Assembly (NCBI GenBank): GCA_964387685.1 | Contig: CAYLXK010000023.1 | Span: 29,703 to 93,702, forward strand | Length of the DNA stretch: 64,000 bases | Source: Bryobacter sp964387685 | GTDB taxonomy: Bacteria > Acidobacteriota > Terriglobia > Bryobacterales > Bryobacteraceae | Direction of reading: 5' to 3' | In this document: one piece after another, positions 25,849 through 32,108 of the stretch | Numbering within the stretch: position 1 is the stretch's first letter | How the letters are laid out: each line of letters starts with the position of its first letter | Program-made: the position numbers and the translations under genes | Notes under the pieces: model-generated | What the model saw: only the letters and a program-made list of their open reading frames with translations | Databases searched by the model: none | Told to the model about the DNA's origin: nothing

Positions 25849-27303
25849 GTGACTTTTGGCCCGGACCCGGCAATAGGACTACCGAAGCCGATGACTTGGA
25901 TTCCGACTAGTGGCGCCGCCCGGACCTCCCTCCCATGGGCGGCGTTGCTGATCGCCTCGGAGCTGCTTTACCTTTCCCTGCTGCGGCTGGACGCCAGGAA
26001 TGGGCTGGGACCGGTGGTGGCTTTCCTGCTCAGCATGGCCGCCCTTTTCGCCCTCTATGCGGGGGGCGCGTATTTGGCCCGCTCGGGTGGGCTGCGCTGG
26101 ATCGCCGCGGGCGCCGTGCTCTTCCGGCTCTCGCTCCTGCCCGCGGGGCTGCCGTACGATGCGGCACCGGGCGAGCTAGCCCGTCTGCTCGAAGCCGACC
26201 TGAAAGGCGAAGCGGTTGTTTTTGAGCGCTTCCAGTTATTCGACGACGATATATGGCGCTACCTGTGGGACGGTCATGTTAGTGCGCAAGGCGCCAATCC
26301 CTATACTGCCGCTCCCGCCAGCGTAAGTAGCGAGGGCCCTTGGGAAGATATTCGCCAGAACATCAATTATCCCGAGATCCCGACGCTGTATCCGCCGCTG
26401 GCGCAGGGTCTGTTCCGGCTATCTCACGCGATCGCGCCCGGCAGTGTGCTGGCGATGAAGGCCTTGCTGGTGGCGGCGGATTTGGGGGCCTGCGTTTTCC
26501 TCTTTCTAACCCTGCGGCGTTTGGGTATGTCGGGCGAGTTGGTGCTGCTCTATGCCTGGAACCCACTGGTGATCAAAGTCTTTGCCGGCAGCGGGCATGT
26601 GGACGCGTTGGCCGTCTTTTGCTTGGCGGCATTAGGTTACGCCATGGCGGCGGGTTGGTGGAAGGGGGCGGCGATCGCCTTGGCTCTCAGCATCTTGGCT
26701 AAGTTGTTCCCCGCGGTGCTCTTGCCGCTGGTGGCGCGTAGGGTTGGTTGGCGGAATGTAGCCTTGCTGGTCGCAGTGGTGGGCTTGGGCTATCTTCCGT
26801 TTGCCGGCGCGGGTGCGGGAATGTGGGAGGGGCTGGGAATATTTGCGCAGTTCTGGCGCTTCAATGGAGGGCCTTTCCAAGTCTTCGAGGCTATCCTGCC
26901 GGGCTTGGGACGCACTGTGGCGATGGCGGCGCCGCTGGGGCTGGCCTGCTGGCTAGCCTGGCGCGGGGCCGATTTTTTGCCGAGCGCGGCCTGGACCCTG
27001 GGCACGGCGCTGATTTTGAGCCCGGCCGTGATGCCGTGGTACGTAACTTTGCTTTTGCCGTTTTCCGTTCTGGCGGGGCAACGCGTTTGGATTTATTTCA
27101 GCGCGGCTGTTTGCCTTGCTTTCCACGTCATGATCGATCAGCGCGAGTATCCTTGGGTGCTGGCGCTTGAGTATCTACCCATCTTGATTCTTACCTTGAG
27201 GTCTTTCGATGTTACGCAACTGGATGTTTCTACCGCTTTTTCTCACTCTTTCCTGCGCCGGGGCTTTGGCCCAAGGCAGCGGGTCTACCGCCCCGCCCCC
27301 TAG
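25849..27303 (+). CDS. polytopic glycosyltransferase (GT87/polyprenol-sugar mannosyltransferase-like)
   Basis: A 484-residue protein with about eleven hydrophobic helices. A large first loop contains LFDDDIWRYLWDGHVSAQGANPY, the acidic 'D.D..RY.WDG.....G.NPY' motif of lipid-sugar-dependent GT-C glycosyltransferases in which an Asp acts as the catalytic base. A later helix carries VLLYAWNPLVIKVFAGSGHVD. Such enzymes add mannose or arabinose to envelope glycolipids on the outer face of the membrane. GTG 25849 is the longest start; ATG 25891 (MTWIP) is an alternative. The 3' end overlaps the next gene by 95 nt. Confidence 0.84.
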   Translation: MTFGPDPAIGLPKPMTWIPTSGAARTSLPWAALLIASELLYLSLLRLDARNGLGPVVAFLLSMAALFALYAGGAYLARSGGLRWIAAGAVLFRLSLLPAGLPYDAAPGELARLLEADLKGEAVVFERFQLFDDDIWRYLWDGHVSAQGANPYTAAPASVSSEGPWEDIRQNINYPEIPTLYPPLAQGLFRLSHAIAPGSVLAMKALLVAADLGACVFLFLTLRRLGMSGELVLLYAWNPLVIKVFAGSGHVDALAVFCLAALGYAMAAGWWKGAAIALALSILAKLFPAVLLPLVARRVGWRNVALLVAVVGLGYLPFAGAGAGMWEGLGIFAQFWRFNGGPFQVFEAILPGLGRTVAMAAPLGLACWLAWRGADFLPSAAWTLGTALILSPAVMPWYVTLLLPFSVLAGQRVWIYFSAAVCLAFHVMIDQREYPWVLALEYLPILILTLRSFDVTQLDVSTAFSHSFLRRGFGPRQRVYRPAP

Positions 27304-27604
27304 CGGCGGCGGGGGAGCTTCCCTGGACATTCCCTTCCAGGTGACGCGGATCCTAGATGGCAAAGTGGCCTCGGTCGATGCCGAACGCCGCATCTTGATT
27401 GTGGAGGACAAAAAGGGCAAGAAGAGCGAATTCCGCTTGAATAGCCGTTCGCGAATCAAGGCGGACAAGAAGACGGAGTTTGGCGCCAAGAAGAATGTGG
27501 AGATAGCCGACTTCCAGGTGGGCGACCCGGTGCGCGTGGTCTATGATCCGGATGCGTCAACGGTGATCGAGCTGCGGCTGCTGTATGTGAAAAAGGCGGC
27601 CTAG
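27209..27604 (+). CDS. small secreted protein with DUF5666/OB-like beta domain
   Basis: A 131-residue protein with signal peptide WMFLPLFLTLSCAGALAQ. A Gly/Pro/Ser linker and then a compact beta-rich domain follow: VTRILDGKVASVDAERRILI, KSEFRLNSRSRIKADKK, ADFQVGDPVRVVYD and STVIELRLL. The 'GkV..vD...l.V..g......t.i......f..Gd.V.V' layout recalls DUF5666-type OB-like domains. The start lies inside the glycosyltransferase gene. A 95-nt overlap between two different frames is long, but both frames look real because this one has a clean leader. Confidence 0.68.
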   Translation: MLRNWMFLPLFLTLSCAGALAQGSGSTAPPPSGGGGASLDIPFQVTRILDGKVASVDAERRILIVEDKKGKKSEFRLNSRSRIKADKKTEFGAKKNVEIADFQVGDPVRVVYDPDASTVIELRLLYVKKAA

Positions 27605-27607
27605 CCG

Positions 27608-28420
27608 CTACATACCCGGCAGGCGGCAGATGCCGATGAGGGGGTCCCGGGCCGAGAGATCGAAGGAACCGGAGGAATAGGTCAGCGTCAGCGTATTGGT
27701 TTGCGGCCCCCCGTGCAGAATGCGGCGGGAGCGCGACTCACTGACGCGGACGATGGCGGCATTGCCGGCGCGCAGCAGTACCGAGCTAATGATGGCGATG
27801 TGGCCGGAGAAGATCAGGATGTCATCCGCGGCGACGTCGGCGATGTTATTGCGGCGCACGCCGCCCGCTTTCTTGGAATTGTTCCAATAGGTTTCTTCCG
27901 GGTTATTGGGGTCAACGCCTAGGGCGGGGTATTTAGAGGCGATGTAGTTACCCACGAAGCCGTTGCAATCTGTGCCCATGTACTGGGCGACTATGGTTTG
28001 CAGGTCTGTAACCGTCTTGCCTTCGAGCTTGACTAAGTGGCAGCGCCAGTAGTTGATGAACTGAATAAACTGCCGCATCAACGTAGGTCCCGCTTTGCCG
28101 CCAAAGGCCTTTTGGAAGTCCGAGGCGGGGATGCCGGGGACGGGGTCGATGCTGCAGGTGAGGCGGTAGCAGCCGTCGACGCGCAAGACGCCGGATTCAG
28201 GGTCTTTGGACATTTTCTTGAAGAAAGACAGAAGCGCGTCCTTGAAGTCCAGCCGCTGCGCGTAGGTGAGCCCGTGGTAGCAGGTGTAAAGGGCATTGGA
28301 GTATTCGCGGACGGGGGTAGGGGTTCTCAAGCCGCCATAGAGGCGCGTGGGGCCGTTATACGGGCTGAATTCTGGTACTTCGAGGTTGTGGTACTGGCGT
28401 ACAAAGTCATCGGCAATCAT
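27608..28420 (-). CDS. NlpC/P60-like cysteine peptidase-fold protein, unknown role
   Basis: A 270-residue protein with no leader. TDCNGFVGNYIASKYP places a Cys at about 152, and DILIFSGHIAIISSV a His at about 207. The 'DC.GFV...' helix followed by a strand 'GDl.if..H.aIi' is the catalytic layout of NlpC/P60 (CHAP-like) peptidases. The N-terminal 130 residues are of no recognised family and contain four more Cys. The lack of an export signal means it is either cytosolic or released by another route. It has its own strong promoter and a GGAGGAG ribosome site, and runs convergently with the preceding genes, 3 nt apart. Confidence 0.6.
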   Translation of the reverse strand: MIADDFVRQYHNLEVPEFSPYNGPTRLYGGLRTPTPVREYSNALYTCYHGLTYAQRLDFKDALLSFFKKMSKDPESGVLRVDGCYRLTCSIDPVPGIPASDFQKAFGGKAGPTLMRQFIQFINYWRCHLVKLEGKTVTDLQTIVAQYMGTDCNGFVGNYIASKYPALGVDPNNPEETYWNNSKKAGGVRRNNIADVAADDILIFSGHIAIISSVLLRAGNAAIVRVSESRSRRILHGGPQTNTLTLTYSSGSFDLSARDPLIGICRLPGM

Positions 28421-28470
28421 GGGCGATTCTCCTCCACCAAGATAGCGGCAGGAGGGTGAGTTTTGGTCTC

Positions 28471-28499
28471 ATCTTAAGGTCAGAAAGCCATGTTGACAA
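28471..28499 (-). promoter_or_regulatory. sigma-70-type promoter for the NlpC/P60-like gene
   Basis: On the minus strand TTGTCA (28494-28499) is separated by exactly 17 nt from TAAGAT (28471-28476). That is 5/6 and 4/6 matches to the -35 and -10 consensus. The start codon at 28420 lies about 45 nt past the expected transcription start and is preceded by GGAGGAG. The -35 box overlaps TTGACA on the opposite strand, but no matching -10 is visible toward the DUF3179 gene. Confidence 0.6.
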
Positions 28500-28597
28500 T
28501 TTGATGACAGTGGGGCCAGGTTCTGCTAGGGGCAAAGGCCGGAGGGCCGGATTCAAGCTGGTGGCGGGGACCGTCTTTCGCGTAAACTTGGTGGTTC

Positions 28598-29758
28598 ATG
28601 ATCGGCCTGGCCTGGTTGTCCGCCTTGATCTCGGTGCTTTGTCTCACGTATCCGCTTTATGTAATTCGGCCCTTTCGCGCGCAAGGCGAGGCCGAATTGC
28701 AATTGGCCCTGTTAGTAATGGAGTGGAGGGTGTGGATGGCACCTGTTGCGCTCGTGGCGTGTGGATACGCGGCATACCGCTTGTGGAGGGCGAAGCGACG
28801 CTGGCTGCCGATTGGGACGTTAGTACTAGCAGCGGCGGGGACGGTGGGGTCGCGGGTCAACGTTTTCGAGAAGATGTTTCACCCGATTGACGAGGCTCGG
28901 TTCCTGACGATCGCCACGGCGCATTTGGACGAACGGGACCGGGTCCTGGCGATCGAGCGCGGGGGCGCGGCGCGGGCCTATCCAGTGGCCAACCTTGCCT
29001 ATCACCACCTCGTGAACGATGCGCTAAGCGGGCATCCGGTGGTGGCGACTTATTGAACGCTATGCCACACCGGTCTGGTGTGGAGCCGACAGGTGGGGAA
29101 ACTCACTCTGACTTTCCGTTTGGCCGGAATCAATAATCAAAACTTTCTGATGCGGGACGAGCAGACGGGCTCTTTCTGGCAGCAGATTTCGGGAAGAGCC
29201 ATTGCAGGCCCCTTGCGGGGCCAGCAGTTGGTTCTGGTGCCGTGTGACGAATTGAACTTCGGTACTTGGAGGAAAGAGGCGCCACAAGGGACGGTGCTGG
29301 CGCCGGTGCCGGAGTTCGAGGCGAACTATGCCAAGCGGGATTGGGAAGCGCGAATGGCGAAGTCGCCGACGGTGCTGAGCTATGCCGAGGAAGGTTTGGA
29401 GCCCAGAACGCTGGTGCTGGGCGTGAGCGCTTTTGGGGCGGCGCGCGCTTACCGCAAGGAAGATGTACTGCGCGAGAAGCTGATTCTCGACACGCTCGCC
29501 GGGCGGCCGGTGATGGTTGTGGTGGCGGCGGATGGGGCGTCGATCCGGGTCTTTGAAAGGAAAACGGACGAAGATTTTTACCGTTTGACGGAGCCCGGCG
29601 AGGCGCTGCTCGTTGATAGCGCGGGGAAGCGCTGGAACTTCCGGGGCTGCGAGGTAGGGGGGGCGAGATGCCTAACGCGACTAACGGCCATTGAGGACTA
29701 CTGGTTCGACTGGCGGCACTACCAGCGGCAAACGACGGTCTTCGGGGCTAGCCGCTAG
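28598..29758 (+). CDS. selenocysteine-containing DUF3179 protein (UGA at codon 153 read as Sec)
   Basis: A 386-residue protein if TGA 29054-29056 is decoded. Three membrane helices lie in the first 85 residues (near 1-22, 46-63, 70-86). Then comes a DUF3179 domain: FHPIDEARF, AIERGGAARAYPVANLAYHH, GHPVVATY, then [TGA] TLCHTGLVW, LTFRLAGINNQNFLMRDEQT, SFWQQISGRAIAGPLRG, and the C-terminal YWFDWRHYQRQT. In this family the segment reads Y-C-P-L-C-N-T-G. The TGA takes the place of the first Cys, giving a Sec153-x-x-Cys156 pair. Frame and homology continue unbroken on both sides and nothing else is damaged. A hairpin with a GGUCU loop follows at 29065-29083. A GTG at 29078 could start a shorter protein, but it would lack the conserved motif. 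Confidence 0.8.
29065..29083 (+). promoter_or_regulatory. bacterial SECIS element
   Basis: CCACACC (29065-29071) pairs perfectly with GGTGTGG (29077-29083) around the 5-nt loop GGTCT. The loop is the same GGUCU that SelB reads in E. coli fdhF mRNA, with the conserved G at the first positions. The loop starts 15 nt after the in-frame TGA, slightly closer than fdhF (18 nt to the same G) and just under the 16-37 nt range I recall for bacterial elements. No bulged U is seen in the stem. The stem also codes for conserved residues CHTGLVW, so part of its sequence is constrained by the protein. Confidence 0.68.
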
Positions 29759-29934
29759 GATCGGCCGGGAGGCGTCGATCCAGATCTGTTCGGGCACAAA
29801 GTCGTCGTCCCAAAAGCGGACAATTGAGCGGTGGTGCGGGATTCCGGCGTGCAGGGTGAACTTATTGAAACAAAGGGAGTTGCACGAATAGCCTCGGTCT
29901 GGCCGCTGGCGTGCATTCTAAGGCGGCGGACTCC

Positions 29935-31200
29935 ATGGATATCAAACGCGAAGGTGTGGGCCGCAAGAAACTGATTCGCCGGATTGCGCTGGGCGTCTTT
30001 GCGGTGGCGGCGCTGGGGGCGACGACTTACGGATTGAGCCGCTTGAAGCCGGCGGCGCCGAGTGTGGAATGGGCGACGTTGTGGCCGGACACTGTGAAGC
30101 GCGGGAGTATGATCCGCAATGTGCGCGGTTTGGGGACGCTGGTGCCGGAGGAGATTCTCTTTGTGCCGGCAGCGAGCGAGGGCCGGGTGGAACGGCGCCT
30201 GATGCTGCCGGGGACGACCGTTACGGCCAATACGGTGATTCTCGAACTGACGAATCCAGAATTGATGACGGCCCTGGACGATGCGCAATGGGCGGTGAAG
30301 GCGGCCGAGGCGGAAATGCTCGATTTGAAGGTGCGCCTGGAGCGGGACCGCTTGCAGCAAAAGGCGTCGACCGCGCAGGTAAACAGCGACCAGGTGCAGG
30401 CGCAACTGACTTACGAGCGCGATGAGAAGTTATTCCAGGAAGGGCTAACTCCGAACCTAACTTTGCGCTTGTCGCGCGCGAAGGCCGAGGAGTTGAAGTC
30501 GCGCCTGGAAATCGAGCAGGAGCGCCTGCGCATTGCCGATGACATGATCAGGGCGCAGATTGAGGCCAAGCGCGTGGGCATTGAAAAGCTGCGGGCGGCC
30601 TACGACTTAAAGAAAAACCAAGTGAAGGATCTGCAGGTGCGAGCGGGCGTGGATGGGGTGCTGCAGGATTTGCCGGTACAAGTAGGGCAGCGCGTGACGC
30701 TGGGCACGGTGCTGGCCAAGGTGAGCCAGCCGTGGCGATTGAAGGCGGAGCTGAAAATCCCGGAAACGCAAGTGAACGAGATCCGTATGGGTATGAAAGC
30801 GGACATCGATACGCGCAACGGAGTGATTCCGGGCGTGGTGGCGCGCATTGATCCCGCGGCGGTGAACGGAACCGTGACCGTCGATGTTCGTCTACAAGGA
30901 GAACTGCCGCAAGGCGCACGGCCGGACCTGAGCGTGGACGGCATGATCGAGATCGAAAAGTTGAACGATGTGCTCTACGTGGGCCGGCCGGTGATCGGGC
31001 AGCAGAATGCCACGATTGGGCTGTTCCGGGTGAATCCGGGAGATGGGGCCAAAGAAGCCGAACGGGTGCAGGTAAAGCTGGGACGCACGTCGGTGAACAC
31101 GGTAGAGATCTTGAGCGGTTTGAAACTAGGGGATCAGGTGATCCTCTCCGATATGAGCCAGTGGGACAGCCACAACCGAATCCGCTTCAGCGGCAAATAG
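29935..31200 (+). CDS. periplasmic adaptor (membrane-fusion) protein of a MacAB-type ABC exporter
   Basis: About 421 residues from ATG 29935. An N-terminal membrane anchor (KKLIRRIALGVFAVAALGA) is followed by the adaptor layout: a first barrel/lipoyl half (EGRVERRLMLPGTTVTANTV), a long coiled coil (about 110-240, rich in Glu/Lys/Leu/Gln) and the second lipoyl half (VRAGVDGVLQDLPVQVGQRV). A beta-barrel and membrane-proximal domain (IPETQVNEIRMGMKADI, EILSGLKLGDQVILSDMSQWD) end the chain. It links an inner-membrane transporter to an outer-membrane channel; no TolC-like gene is in the window. The ATPase follows 12 nt later. Confidence 0.9.
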   Translation: MDIKREGVGRKKLIRRIALGVFAVAALGATTYGLSRLKPAAPSVEWATLWPDTVKRGSMIRNVRGLGTLVPEEILFVPAASEGRVERRLMLPGTTVTANTVILELTNPELMTALDDAQWAVKAAEAEMLDLKVRLERDRLQQKASTAQVNSDQVQAQLTYERDEKLFQEGLTPNLTLRLSRAKAEELKSRLEIEQERLRIADDMIRAQIEAKRVGIEKLRAAYDLKKNQVKDLQVRAGVDGVLQDLPVQVGQRVTLGTVLAKVSQPWRLKAELKIPETQVNEIRMGMKADIDTRNGVIPGVVARIDPAAVNGTVTVDVRLQGELPQGARPDLSVDGMIEIEKLNDVLYVGRPVIGQQNATIGLFRVNPGDGAKEAERVQVKLGRTSVNTVEILSGLKLGDQVILSDMSQWDSHNRIRFSGK

Positions 31201-31212
31201 GAGATAACGAGC

Positions 31213-31932
31213 ATGAGCGAGTACACGCAAGACCTCTTGACGATGGACGCGGTAACGAAGGTGTTCTATACGGACGAGGTAGAGACGCACGCCTTGAGCG
31301 GCATCCACTTGAACATCAAGAAGGGCGAGTATGTGTCGATTTCGGGCCCGTCGGGCTGCGGAAAGTCGACGTTGCTCGCGATCCTGGGACTGCTCGATTC
31401 ACCGTCCTCGGGTAGCTATGTATTGAATGGCCGCCCGGTGCAGAGCTTGAAGATGAGCGAGCGGGCGCGGATTCGGAATCGCGAAATTGGATTCATCTTC
31501 CAGGCCTTCAACCTGATTGGCGATTTGAACGTGTATGAGAACGTGGAACTGCCGCTGACTTATCGCGGGATGTCGGGCGCGGAGCGCAAGAAGCGCGTGC
31601 ACGAGGCGCTGGAGCGCGTGGGCATGGGCCACCGGGTGAAGCACTATCCTTCGCAGCTCTCCGGCGGCCAACAGCAGCGCGTGGCCGTGGCGCGGGCTTT
31701 GGCTGGGGACCCGGCGATTCTACTGGCGGACGAACCGACGGGGAACCTGGATTCGGCCAATGGCGAAGCGGTGATGGACCTGATGCGCGAACTGCATCGC
31801 GGCGGGTCTACGATCTGCATCGTGACGCACGACCCGCGCTATGCGCGTTATGCCGACCGCACGATTAAGCTCTTCGACGGCCGGATTGTAGAAGAGACCA
31901 ACGAAATGGCGACCGCCAGCAGCGAGGCTTGA
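31213..31932 (+). CDS. ABC transporter ATP-binding protein (MacB/LolD-type)
   Basis: A 239-residue nucleotide-binding subunit. The Walker A GPSGCGKST is near residues 44-52, the Q-loop is in FIFQAFNL, the signature is LSGGQQQRVAVARAL, the Walker B ILLADEPTGNLD has its catalytic Glu, and the switch His is in IVTHDPRYA. All canonical residues are intact. It belongs to the LolD/MacB-type family that powers FtsX-like permeases by mechanotransmission rather than by substrate channelling. GGAGATAACGAGC precedes the ATG. The next small gene begins 2 nt after the stop. Confidence 0.95.
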   Translation: MSEYTQDLLTMDAVTKVFYTDEVETHALSGIHLNIKKGEYVSISGPSGCGKSTLLAILGLLDSPSSGSYVLNGRPVQSLKMSERARIRNREIGFIFQAFNLIGDLNVYENVELPLTYRGMSGAERKKRVHEALERVGMGHRVKHYPSQLSGGQQQRVAVARALAGDPAILLADEPTGNLDSANGEAVMDLMRELHRGGSTICIVTHDPRYARYADRTIKLFDGRIVEETNEMATASSEA

Positions 31933-31934
31933 TC

Positions 31935-32093
31935 ATGAAACACGTAGACCGCTATTTCGAGCTGCTGCCGGTGCTGGTGATTGCGCTGATTCTGGTATTG
32001 GCCGACGCGGGCCGGGAGGCCTTGCGACAGGGGCCCCTGGCGCCGGTGTTGATTCAAGCGCCGACGGAATCCCCGAGACTGATTTTCCGCTAA
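31935..32093 (+). CDS. 52-aa single-pass membrane peptide inside the exporter operon
   Basis: ATG 31935 lies 2 nt after the ATPase stop and the stop is at 32091-32093, directly ahead of the GGAGAA ribosome site of the permease. The peptide reads MKHVDRYFELLPVLVIALIL followed by VLADAGREALRQ and a short tail ending PRLIFR. It has one hydrophobic helix at about 9-25 with acidic and basic residues at both ends. The tight fit between two essential subunits of the same exporter suggests a real accessory subunit. I know no family for it. Confidence 0.65.
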   Translation: MKHVDRYFELLPVLVIALILVLADAGREALRQGPLAPVLIQAPTESPRLIFR

Positions 32094-32108
32094 AGGAGAA
32101 GCGAGCAA

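Noticed and set aside
28493..28520. TTGACA at 28493 as promoter of the DUF3179 gene
   Set aside because: No -10 box at 16-19 nt spacing. The same bases on the other strand make a good promoter for the NlpC/P60-like gene.
29078..29758. A separate gene starting GTG at 29078
   Set aside because: It is in the same frame as the upstream part, lacks a ribosome site of its own, and would lose the conserved motif. One gene with Sec explains all of it.
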